A stretch of DNA of 64,000 nt. Origin: Coprinopsis marcescibilis. Its lineage: Eukaryota; Basidiomycota; Agaricomycetes; Agaricales; Psathyrellaceae. Within the stretch, counting starts at the first letter, position 1. Every line of letters begins with the position of its first letter. The stretch lies in assembly GCA_004369085.1 (NCBI GenBank), contig ML210225.1, forward strand, positions 62,001-126,000, written 5' to 3'. Of the stretch, positions 1 through 9,868 are shown one piece after another. Below the pieces are notes generated by a model. That model did no database searches, was not told where the DNA came from, and saw only the letters and a list, made by a program, of their open reading frames with translations. A program made the translations under genes and the position numbers.

Positions 1-629
1 AAGTCCAGAGCCTCAAGCACCTCCGCTGGTCCACCGACCCCACCGGCCTCGACAACTTCCTGTCGTACCTCGACGCGCCAAACTTGGAGACGCTGGTCCT
101 GTGCCGTATAGAGCTCCCCGACAAGCCTGCTCGGCCAACCGCGAGCCTACCCGCCCTTCGCTCGCTGCATATCATAGAGTGCAGCTGGCTCGAAGAAGGG
201 TACATTGCGTTCCTGGCGCCTGCTTGTCCGGGCGTCACGCATCTGAGCATGTCGTATGACCAGCCGAGGGACGGACATCTCCTTGGGTTCCTCGTGGATG
301 AATACAAACAGCACGGGAGGACGCATTGGGAGGGTTTAGAGCAGGTAACGTGCTACCTCCGTGGCGTCGATGCCGCTGAATATTTGGAGTTTGCACGGCC
401 GAGGGCGGGGGATGGGGAGAAGCGCTTGGTGTTGCGTGTTAGTAGGTGGTCGCTTAAGAGTTGGCAGGAACAGCTCCCGGATGGGTTTGCGGAACTTGGG
501 GAGCTGTGTGCGCTTGAGACGTGGAATAATATGTCGGATATTTCGTCTGGCAGGTGGCCGCCCGGTGATGACGTCCTTTCGACTTTCCAGACTAAACGTT
601 ACAGTCTTTTTAATTTTAATGCGTATTAA
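1..629 (+). CDS. F-box/LRR-like protein, C-terminal part (5' cut by window edge)
   Basis: An open frame enters from base 3 of the window and runs to the stop ending at 629, so the true start lies upstream. The visible ~208 residues are leucine-rich with repeated LxxLxLxxx patterns (for example LKHLRW, LETLVLC, LRSLHIIECSWL), which resemble the degenerate leucine-rich repeats of the very large F-box protein families of Agaricomycetes. The F-box itself would be near the N-terminus and is not in view, so the assignment rests on repeat style only. Such proteins usually act as substrate adaptors of SCF ubiquitin ligases. No intron is apparent in this part. It converges with the minus-strand gene ending at 928. 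Confidence 0.5.
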   Translation, partial: VQSLKHLRWSTDPTGLDNFLSYLDAPNLETLVLCRIELPDKPARPTASLPALRSLHIIECSWLEEGYIAFLAPACPGVTHLSMSYDQPRDGHLLGFLVDEYKQHGRTHWEGLEQVTCYLRGVDAAEYLEFARPRAGDGEKRLVLRVSRWSLKSWQEQLPDGFAELGELCALETWNNMSDISSGRWPPGDDVLSTFQTKRYSLFNFNAY

Positions 630-927
630 AACGGGTTTTGAGGTGCTTGCTTTGCTGTAGCTCAGATCGTGCTTGTGCCTTATTACTTATGTTGTATTTA
701 TTGATAGATTGTATAACTGTATAACTAGACAATACTAATGTACCATCTGCATCTAATGTTTGTCCAATCCGGGTTACCTGCCCGATCCGTATGCAGCGGC
801 GCCTCTCCTGAGTCAAAGTGATGAAAGTCGTGTCATTATTCAGCTAGCTCTGAAAGTACAATATACGCATAGGCATAATCGAGATCAAAACCAAAACTCC
901 CCTTCTCAGTTACTCTCTTCCTCCTCT

Positions 928-1562
928 CTAGTTCTTAGCCTTCTTAGCAGAGGGGAGCGACTCGGCCGTCGAATCAACAGCCGCCTTCACCTTGCCGCTA
1001 TACGTCTCATACCCATTTTGCGCATCCCTCTGCACACGCGCCGCAGCGTCCGTCACAGTGTTTTTGGCAGTCGCGCTGATAGGTTGGTTCGGGCTCTGGC
1101 GCTGGTACGACGTATAGAGGTAGTAAGCGCCAATGCACAGCGCAATCGTTATGAAATTAGCTGTCAAGTCCCAAGTCAGCGGCTGTCATACACCAACTTT
1201 ACTGTCCCCCAGTTAAGAAAGAACATACCGGCGATAAACCCAACGACGCCCTGGAACAGCCCCAGTACGCTCCTCGCAACGCCACTCACAAAGCTAACAG
1301 CGGTGAATGTTACGCATTTTGTGATGTTGAACACCGACTGGAGCACATCGTAGGCGAGGGCGAATATGAACTGGACGAATGCGATCGTGCTGTGCAGGAG
1401 GCTGGTGATGATGTCGAGGATGGACGAGAGCCAGTGGCTGAAGGCGGAGAGGAAGCCGTGGTCTGCGGAGGTGCCCGTGGTGGTGCTCCCGCCGAGTGGG
1501 TTGAAGTTTGACATTTGTGGGATAGGTCTGGACTGGGGTTGGGGTTTGGGTGCGCTGTACAA
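928..1562 (-). CDS. Small hypothetical membrane protein, two exons
   Basis: Exons 1229-1562 and 928-1160 join across a 68-nt GT-AG intron (1161-1228) and keep frame, giving 188 residues from the ATG at 1562, or 172 from an internal ATG at 1514 (MSNFNPLGG). A Gly/Ser/Thr-rich head is followed by a long hydrophobic stretch with probably two or three membrane segments (around LSSILDIITSLLHS, FVQFIFALAYDV, and FITIALCIGAYYLY after the splice). The polar Lys/Ala-rich tail resembles an amphipathic helix. I do not recognise the family and assign no function. A palindromic TGACGTCA lies about 260 bp upstream of the start. Confidence 0.6.
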
Positions 1563-2207
1563 ATAGGAGAACCTTCGGAAGGAGTCTGAGAGTGCAGAGT
1601 TGAGACAAATGTGAGAGTTAATATTGGTGCGTGTTTAATGTTGTAAGAGATGGAACTGGAGGCTTGGGAATACAGTAAGGGAAGGGTGTCTAAGTTGTAG
1701 GTTATATACCGTCACGTTTGCCTACTTTTGGTGGAATGGAGCTCCAAGCTCGTCCTATGATTTCAGTCTGTTGGAGCGCGGAGAGTTGTTGTGCGTACTA
1801 TCATTACGCGGTGGTTGGATCGCGTGACGTCATGCCACTGAAAACGTGTGCGGCGTCCTTGGTCCTGCTGAACTCTGGAGTGTTGGATTCAAGGATTGAA
1901 CAGTCTAGAAGATTCAATAGATAGCGACTATGCTACACGTGTATTGAAGACATCAGAAAGATCTAGCATTGATATTGAGTACGTACTATGTAAGAGATAT
2001 TATCGAAAATATAGTAAAGCAAGGACCAATTGCAAAAATAAAAGTTCCAAAATGCACAATGTCATCCCATCCAGCGGCAGATCACAGAATCTTGGGGTTT
2101 TGCGTTTCATGTTCGCGTATCCGCCCCTGGGCATCGCGTTTCCAATCCTGTTCCTCCTCCCTGAGGATAGTACGCATGTCTTGCTGATCATCCTCCCTGA
2201 AAGTTAT
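1563..2207. other. Intergenic region, promoter side of the small membrane protein
   Basis: Lies between the start of the minus-strand membrane protein and the stop of the Mpv17-family gene. It contains a perfect TGACGTCA palindrome but no open frame with family resemblance. The overlapping open frames around 1896-2375 have no coherent composition. Confidence 0.5.
1825..1832. promoter_or_regulatory. CRE-like palindrome TGACGTCA
   Basis: Perfect 8-bp palindrome matching the ATF/CREB (fungal Atf1-type bZIP) site, about 260 bp upstream of the minus-strand gene starting at 1562. Function inferred from motif only. Confidence 0.4.
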
Positions 2208-3222
2208 TTAGAATTCTGCAACTCTCAACATCATACCACGCGCAAAGCGTACGAACCTGGCATTCAGCATGGACAGGTACAGTGTCCAGAATACTCCGCA
2301 TGTCTGGGAGAAGGGGACTCGGTAGGGAAGAGGCATGAAGCGGAAATTGATAAGCTGGGAACAGGGTCGGATTAGAGTGGGAAGCCTGAGATAACGAACA
2401 AGACGTACCTGCGCTAGAGGCCATACTTTCCAGTTGGCAACCAAGGCTTCGTGGTACATGTCCCGGTATTTTTCTTTGATTTGCCTAGGTGTCCGGCCTT
2501 CCATCATGCCCATTGAACCAATGAACAGGACGAGCTAAAGGTAACAGTGAGTTATTACCATTCATATGGGCTCTATAGCTCTACTTACACCAATGGGTGC
2601 CCTACAAGGTATAGTATGATTAGCTGAACGAGAGAGCGAGTGTGAAAGCAGCAGCGTACATTATCAATTGGTCCGCAGCGACGCGCTTGGTGAGTGCGGC
2701 CCAGCTCACACGCTGCTTCCCGGCATTTCCAGGCGTAGAAAGCAGCTGCGCCTCTTCAGCCCACCCCCCACTCCCATTACGCCGCGTCCGTAGTGTGCGG
2801 AGGTTGCGACTAAACTCTGGACTTGTCGCCTGCACGCGTCTAAAGCCTAGTTTATGCAGTGGAAAACGTGATTCTAAAAATGTGTTCCAGCGGCCGAGGA
2901 ATGGGCCTGTTGAGACTCGCGTTAGCAATTGCGGAGAAGACAATTGGTGCAAGACGCACTGATGACGAAGCCGTAGCAGAAGAAACGGAGGGTGCGCGTG
3001 AACTCGTAGCGCTTGAACTCGTCGTCTTTGCGGGCGACCTGCCGTGGGGGGTCAGATAGAGTGAAAAGAGCGCGAACGAGACGTGGCACGCACCGTCCGC
3101 TCAGAGACCTGGGCTACACAGTCTCCTAGGGCATTGAGACATCCTCCCGCGACCGCGAGAGTGATATAGGGATGGGTATCAAACGAGTGTTGATAAGCTC
3201 TTGCCAGAGTAACGGCGGCCAT
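2208..3222 (-). CDS. Mpv17/PMP22 family membrane protein
   Basis: Six exons (3094-3222, 2960-3038, 2660-2906, 2589-2601, 2409-2534, 2208-2354) join in frame to 246 residues. The C-terminal half carries the family signature: MGMMEGRTPRQIKEKY, then LVANWKVWPLAQ, then LINFRFMPLPYRVPF and a WTLYLS segment. These match the loop and last two membrane helices of Mpv17/PMP22/Sym1 proteins of mitochondrial or peroxisomal inner membranes. The N-terminus (MAAVTLARAYQ) is family-like. Exon 4 is only 13 nt but is required to restore the conserved A-P-I-G before LVLFIGSMG. Which paralogue (Sym1, Wsc or PMP22-like) cannot be settled by eye. Divergent from the secreted protein at 3766. Confidence 0.85.
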
Positions 3223-3765
3223 AGCGTCTATAAGGGTACGCCGAAAGAAAATCTATCGGTTCGGAAGTCTAAGGCGAGGCTGTTGGTTTGGTTGCTGAGA
3301 TAGGATGCGATTATGTTTAGTATGAAACAGTGTTTCGAGAGCTGCGTACCGAGACAGGCTGGGGCATTCGTGGGGCTTATGAGGATGGAGCAAATGGAGC
3401 TTGTCGTTGGAGAGAGCGTCGTCAGGCTGCGCCAGTGGTGTCGTATATGCACGAACCGAGTTTGTTGTTGGGAATGGAAACCTTTGGAAACTTCATCAGG
3501 CCCATGCCGTCGGTATATTTCTTGGTATGACGTCAGTCGAGCCAGGGCATCACGTGCCGAGTCGGCACCCGACGCGTCGGTGAAAGCTTGGCGTTCTCCT
3601 TCTCTGCAATGTGCAAGCCACTGGATATGCGGCAGACACGACTCGCTGGGATCTCTGTCAGCCTCACCTGGATCTACTTACTATTAAAGCCTGCAAAGCA
3701 AATATGTTTATCTTCAGTGTCACTACACCCACATCCTATCTATCCAACACACTAACTAATCGAAC
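3223..3765. promoter_or_regulatory. Divergent intergenic promoter region
   Basis: A 543-bp spacer between two outward-facing genes. It holds a perfect TGACGTCA at 3528-3535 and a CACGTG E-box at 3551-3556, 16 bp apart. No open frame inside looks coding. Confidence 0.45.
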
Positions 3766-5988
3766 ATGCACATCCAGCACACAACTACTACTATACAACA
3801 CCTGGCTATTCTTCTGGCGCTGGGCGCAACCGCCTTTTCCTCGCCCGTCCCCCCTCGAGCTCTTTCTGACAACATATCTGCAGACAAGGCCTCTTCCATT
3901 TCTTCTACCTCTGCCTCTGGTTCTCATCCTGCTGTTGCTGGCGCCCGACAGCCGTCTCGGATATACTCTAGGACCTACATCGCCTCTCGCGACGAAAGCG
4001 CGGCTGACAGTCTCGAGATCGACCTCATCCCGCAGGCCGTCGGTACTCTCTTTTCTAGGGACTTGTTCGATCTTAAAGTCAACACGCTTCCTCTTTCAAA
4101 CAATCGCCGCCAGGAGGGTGGTGATAGTGATACTCCTGCTGAGGACTCTGATCCTACCGCGAACGATACTGCCGTTGAATACGGAGATGTTTCCCCGGAC
4201 GAGCCTGCTGCTGCTGCCCAGGACGGCACTCTTGTTGAATCCCCAGATACTGCTGAAACTGACGACAGGAGCCTCCAGTCCAACGTCGTCCTGCACGGAA
4301 CAGACATAGGTCGCCGTTCCAAACGCGACTTGTTCGACCTCAAAGTCAACACTCGACCGTTGGACACACCCAGCGAGGCCGACGGCAACCGCGACCACGA
4401 ACCGCGAGGGGTTCCCCAGACTAGCCGTCAGCCTACTGCACCTCACTTGCACCGCGAAATCGATAACGCCGATACGTTCGTGCTAGGTCTTGATCCCCGC
4501 CCTGCTCTGCACATCCGTGCACCTGATAGCTCTCTGCTTGAAAACGTCGCAAATGGGAACTCCTACTCTGGTGCGGCGGGAAACGCAGCGGGCGGAAGTG
4601 TGACCGCACCCAACCCTCCGCCCGGTGCAAAAGGTAATACAGGGCTTCTTGGCTCCCTGAGCCCCGCCAGTGGGGGCAGCTTGGTTAGCTTGTTCTCAGG
4701 CAAGTCGTCCTCTACCCTTCAGCGGGTGGATTTCGTCTGACGTTCGTTGTAGGCAACGCAGGACAAGGCGGGTCCGCGTCCTCGGGAAATGCACAGGGCG
4801 CAAGTGGCAAGTTGCCCTCTGGGCTCCCTGGGCTCCCTGGCCCTGCGGGCAGAAAGACGACGACGAAGAAGACAACGGGACCTGACGGCAAGGTCGTCAC
4901 GACCATTACCACCATCGCAGACACCGGAAACACCAATACGGTTGTTAACCAGAGTGTCGGGAATGCCTTTAGCGGTGCTGCGGGCAACGCTGCTGGGGGG
5001 AATGTCCAGGCTATGCCGTCCTTGATTGACCTCTTCAGTCGTGCGTTTTCACCCTGCATCGCCTTTACTATATAACTGACTCGATATTCATTATGCAGAT
5101 AATGCGGGGAATGGGGGTCAAGCGAATACCGGAGTAAGCCGTGCACAGAGACGTTCCCTCGCCCCGCCTTTGTCGAATTCTAGCGCTCGGCTGTCTGGTC
5201 GTTCTTCAAGGAAATCCCGTGCCTCGACCGACGATGCTACTAGTCTAGATGTAGCCTCTGGCCATCCAATGTCGATGCCCCACATCCACCCTCGCCCCCA
5301 CCCAGCACGCAACACCATGAAACGCACTCCGCAGACGGGCCCTTCGCTCCCCGTCAACCCGTACCCCATGGTCCCGCGTGCGCAGGCCGCCAGGCAGGCG
5401 CGGCGCGCGATGGAGTATGGGAGTTGGCCGCGTCCTGATTTGAGCAAGATTAGGAGCAAGGTGAGGAGGCGGGCGGGGGAGATGGGTGTTGTGCTGCCTG
5501 AGGATTATTTTGGTGGTGCGAAGGGGGTCCCGGTGGTGTCTCCGGTTGATGGTGAGGGACATGGGCTTGGGATTGGGTCCTTGAGCCGGGTGAGCTTTAT
5601 GAGCGTGATGAGGGTGGCTGCGGTGAAGGTTTGGGAGGGTGTTGGTGGGGGGGTTGGGTGGTGGGGTCGGGGTGCGAGCTTGGTAGGCTCGGAGGTGGGG
5701 AATGCGGGTACTTGGAATAGAAATGAGACGTCTGTGGGTGTTGGTGGTGTGGACACTGACACTGATGGCTCGGGTGCAGGGTTGACGAGGCAGGATCCTA
5801 AAGTCACCACCACTCCGTACGCTACGGTTACGTCGCCGGCTTTTTCGCTCGCTCGTCCGGTTCCGTATACGGTTGGAAGCTGCATTCCTGCGCAGGTCAG
5901 GAAGTGGGTTGGGGGTGTTCGAGTGAGGGTTTTGAACCGGATGAGGGTTTTGGCTGGTAGGTTTGGTGCTGCGAGGGGGAGGATGTGA
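3766..5988 (+). CDS. Secreted protein with duplicated KEX2-like and Gly/Asn modules
   Basis: Exons 3766-4699, 4753-5040 and 5099-5988 join in frame to 703 residues. A signal peptide (hydrophobic core LAILLALGATAF, residues ~13-24) precedes a Ser/Thr/Asp-rich region. The decapeptide RDLFDLKVNT occurs twice (98-107 and 187-196), each after a basic or Ser-Arg site; the second follows RRSKR, a KEX2-type cleavage site. The motif SGAAGNAAGG also occurs twice (268-277 and 385-394). Each of these copies is followed by an L-F-S segment ending at a phase-1 intron and an N-A-G sequence beyond it, so the unit and its intron appear duplicated. A short collagen-like GLPGLPGPAG lies at 335-344. Intron 1 uses a GC donor (GCAAGT). 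The last 300 residues are Arg/Val/Gly-rich and unlike any family I know. Function unknown. Confidence 0.65.
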
Positions 5989-6251
5989 GAATGGGCTGGG
6001 TTTAAGGTGGTTCTTTGCTGGTCAAGACCATTCGGATGTGATGATTGGGTTCCTGTACTACTACTGAATGTTACTTACAACGTTTTACCTCAATCAATTT
6101 CTTTTTGATGGATAATTCAGATCGACGTCCAGCCTTTGGTGTTTATGCAGCAGGTATATTTTAGATTTCTACTTGGGTTTCTAGCATCTGTTTAATACAA
6201 ATCCGCCAACTCGAAGCGTGGTATAGTCGAAAGTAACTCTCGGATAACGCG

Positions 6252-7229
6252 TTAGAGAAGACGAAGGTGGCCTGTTACTTGGTTTATGAGTGGGACGGGG
6301 GCTGGTCCGATGGCAAGCACTGTCCGTGAGCCGGCGGCGATTTGAGTGCGGCCGCTGTTTGTGCCAATCGCAGTGAGTTAGTGGTTGACAAGAGGAAGAG
6401 GAATAGTTAATATTTGCGCAACGCAATGACGACGTTGGGGAGAACTTACGCGTCGATTATGCTCCTGGCGCAAAGGTTGAGGCTTTTAGCGATTGCTTCG
6501 AGTTCGAGGAGTTGGTCCTCGGACGAGCCTTTCAGCGCGATCTTGGCTTGGCTGCAAAAGAGAGATTAAGTCCTCGTTCGTGGGGGAAAGACGAAATTTG
6601 CGCACCCGGTACGTTCCCAATGTTTCAGCAACGCAGGGTTAGTTTTCAGCAAGGCCTTGTAGCACGCCAACGTTGCGTGTCTATCCACCCGTTCAGCACA
6701 AAAATTCCCAGAGAACGAGAACGACAAACGGACCCGCACTGCGCCGCAATCTTTCCGGACGTCATTCCCAAGTCTGTTCGCACCACCAAGACCTATACCG
6801 GGAGATGCAGGTTTAGGTTCGAGTTTATGTGCAGAGCGGATGTGTATGTGGCGCACCATTTTGCAGGGCTCGAGCAAGCCGGGCTTGATAAGGCTCAAGT
6901 CTCCATCTGCCAGCGTCTCGTCCTCGTCGTCTGAAGAGTCCTCGTCATCCTGGGCGGCAGGGGTTGGTTGGGGCGCTAATTCTGGTGCGACTTTCGGACT
7001 TTCGGTGTATGCGGTTTTTGAGCCGAGGACGTATCCGAGTCCCAGGGATGCGAGGGAGAGCGCTGCTGCCACGGGCAGAGAGACTGGATGGGGGGTTAGA
7101 ACATGCTGGAGGGCCGAGGAGAGGAATACTTGCTGTCCTTGAGGGACGATGATGGAGGCATGGTCGAAACAACAGATCAGACGGCCAAACCGGTACGGCT
7201 CGCCAAGCCAAGCTCAATGACTGCACCAA
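6252..7229 (-). CDS. PTH2: Peptidyl-tRNA hydrolase 2 (PTH2/Bit1)
   Basis: Exons 7130-7229, 6857-7083, 6734-6792, 6606-6680, 6450-6551 and 6252-6354 give 221 residues. The catalytic domain starts at [19 protein letters not shown] and continues through the hallmark [11 protein letters not shown] block, AKIALKG, an acidic helix, [19 protein letters not shown] and the terminal VTGHLRLL. This is the full Pth2 fold, an enzyme that frees peptides from prematurely released peptidyl-tRNAs. A hydrophobic N-terminal segment ([17 protein letters not shown]) and an acidic linker match the mitochondrial outer-membrane form. The first exon is the weak point: an ATG at 7229 reaches the anchor through a 46-nt intron in frame, while another ATG at 7155 does not. 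Confidence 0.9.
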
Positions 7230-7540
7230 TACAATATTCGGAACTCATTTACTATTCTATTTCGCCTCTCACAAGACACAACTTTAACTTTACCTTGCAT
7301 TGCAAAGGTTTATGGACTGAGCCAGACTGAAGTTCTTCCGACAGATTCCTAACAGCTACACATAGCCTTCAACCTCCAAGTGGTAAACCGCCATCTAGGA
7401 ACCCAATAAAGGTAGAGATGTGGTAGGATAAAAGTTGAATATTGAATGTCCCCCCAACCCTCAAAATACAGTTTGGTGCGGGACGATCGGCGACACAGTA
7501 AACACTAGAATCAAAATTTACATTCCATTCTGAGTCTGGG
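7230..7540. other. Intergenic spacer
   Basis: About 310 bp between the PTH2 start and the Crinkler-kinase stop. No coding signal or clear motif seen. Confidence 0.5.
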
Positions 7541-9833
7541 TTACTTGAAACTAAGGAATTCTACAAGAGCCTGCGCAGCGGTCAGAGTTTTCGAATTTTG
7601 ACAAAGACGTTGTCCAAAATCGGTCATCTCGAGCGACAAACCTGGGGCCGCACAATTTTCAATCAACAGCCCAACACCCCAAATATCCACTTCTGCCCCG
7701 TGACCGTCATGAAATACATCCGGAGAGTGGGTCTCCGTTGCGAAATCAGGCCGGGCCGCCGTCTCTGGACCAGATGCGTCTTCCCAGTCGATCAGGAACC
7801 ACAAAGACGGATTGTCAACCCTCCTAATCACGTTGTCAGGCCGGATGTCCCGGTGGTATAATGGAATCTTGTGCAATGCCTAAATGGAGGAACAAAGGGT
7901 GAGGTATGGTTCAGCTGCAATATGGTCAAGTGCATAAACGCACCACCAATGCCTCGAGAACGCATCGAACACAGTCATGCAATTCTTGCTTCGTATGTGG
8001 CTTCATTTGAATGCCACGAGGCTCAAGGCGGACAACCTGGTCCCTGTTGTACGAAAGGTAGTCGACGTTGGGTACGTCATGGTCCTTCAACATGGCATAG
8101 ACACTGCGAAGGTGCCGGACTATGGCCAAGTCCTGATAGGTCTTGAATATAAAGGAGGACGTAGACTCTATCATGCACGTCCGCCTAGGTGAGGGATGTT
8201 TGTTAGCACGCCTCTTTCAAACAGTCGCCAAGTTACCTCTGGATACGCATGAACTCAGCCCCACTTCCTTCCATGAGTCGAGACAACGGGACAAGTAAGG
8301 TGGAGAGGTTTATGATGTGCAAAATATTTTGGATACGTTCTCTCCTCCATCGCAGATCCGTTTGTACGAGGTTATAAATGTCTGGATTCCCACCGAGGCG
8401 GGCAGGGGGGGTCAATGCTACGAGCGAGATAGTCGGCCCACTGGCATAGTAGCCTGGAAGGATGTAGTTCGTGTCATTGAAGATGCCCACCAAAAGCTGG
8501 AACGCGTACCGAGAATGTAAGGAGTGGAGTTGTAAATCCAGGTAACTTTGCGTGATAGTTCTTCTCTTGGATTCTCCATGCTGTCGGGCCCTTTCTCTTC
8601 TCCACGAAATGGGCATGTTTTGTTTATGAGAAAGCCGTAAGCAGGTCTGAGCTGTCGGATAGACGTATGCCTGTTGCCAGCCCGGATGGTCTGACCGGAG
8701 GACACGCACCGTTCTATGATGTCGCGGATGTTTCGATCCCAAGCGCTGATAAAGGCCGCCTCTGTCCCTGAATCTGGTGGTGGGTTTGTAACAGTAGGTA
8801 TGAAATGGACTAGTATTCCATCCTCAGAGGTCAAAATGCCGTCGTTGTCGTCGTATGTAAGCCGAAAGACCGAGGAAACCTCCTCCTCTGTGCAGCGGTT
8901 GCGACCGGGGGTTGTGCTTATAAGTGCGCGAAAGATCGACCTGCTGACGGGCAGCTTCTCCGCGTCGCTGAGTGGTTTGTTTAGGAATGCCACGAGATGC
9001 TCGACTGCAGGAATCTGGACATTCTGGCGTTTTGGAGGCCAGATCCGAGCCTCTGATCCAGGGGAACGCGGACGCTTCCACTGTGCTGGAGGTAGGTAGG
9101 CGGAATCATTTGTGAGCGACGAGAGAGACAACGAATCGTGGCGGACGCTCACCAACAGGGTTTGCTGCAATGACTTGGATTTCGCCGCCTTGAGGTTTCT
9201 GGAAGATGTCAGCAATCTTGGCGAAAGGATCATCCAGTTCCTTTGCGTCCTCGTTAATCCCTGGGTTACTTGCCCGGTCCGCACCGTTTCTTGGTAGGGA
9301 GACGTGGAAGATCTGGATGTCCTTAGCGTCAACGTGTTTGAAGCAGTTTGCCTTCCCCCTTGATTAGCTTTTTGAAGGTGCTTACATCGTCGTTGCGAGG
9401 TATTTTGACGGTGAATACCTCCTTGGTGGTGTCACCGGAGACAAGGCATCGCAGTTCGATTATGGCTGAAGAACGCGGGCTGGATGAGGTCACGAGAGAC
9501 AATGAACCGTGGACGACACTCACCAGCAGGGTTGACCACGATATAGCCCTCTTCAAGATTTGGGAAGGTGGCAGCGATCTTGGCACGACGCGAAGAGAGC
9601 TCCTTTGCGTCCTTGTTCAGTGGTGGATCTCCCGCTTGCTCCACGTCCTCCTCGGGAAGCGGAACCTTGAAGAGCTGGATGTCGACGGCATCAATGTGCT
9701 TGAAACGGACTGGCCACTCCGCCTTGATCAGCTCTTTAAGGGCACCGACAGTTTTGTTTGAAGGGATGTCGACGGGGAATATCTTGTCCGCCCCGTCGCC
9801 AGAAACGAGGCAGCTCAGGTCGATAGCGGACAT
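7541..9833 (-). CDS. Crinkler (CRN) protein with duplicated N-terminal domain and kinase-like C-terminus
   Basis: Exons 9524-9833, 9386-9465, 9153-9321, 8710-9085, 8510-8670, 8237-8453, 7944-8184 and 7541-7879 join to 630 residues. The first exon encodes a Crinkler ubiquitin-like N-terminal domain (LSCLVSGDGADKIFPVDIP, then VDIQLFKVPLP, ending VVNPAG). The second and third encode a diverged copy (LRCLVSGDTTKEVFTVKIP, DIQIFHVSLP, AANPVG). After a linker comes the conserved Crinkler-kinase middle (RPAYGFLINKTCPFRGEE, then YILGYYASGP). The kinase lobe has a catalytic loop YHRDIRPDNV and a D-W-E in place of D-F-G, as in fungal FunK1-like kinases. Crinklers are known from oomycetes and several fungi, where roles in conflict or host interaction are proposed. 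Introns after both N-terminal copies share sequence, marking a fairly recent tandem exon duplication. A 64-nt segment (9322-9385) must be spliced out, or a frameshift accepted. Confidence 0.75.
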
Positions 9834-9868
9834 GGCGAACAGTTGGGCAAAGGAAGAGAACGCGGAGT

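Noticed and set aside
760..1353. 197-codon plus-strand frame
   Set aside because: Antisense shadow of the two-exon membrane protein, whose spliced frame is coherent.
1896..2375. 159-codon plus-strand frame
   Set aside because: Lies antisense to the real final exon of the Mpv17-family gene.
3611..4309. 232-codon Leu/Pro/Thr-rich frame
   Set aside because: Alternate frame of the secreted protein, created by its biased codons.
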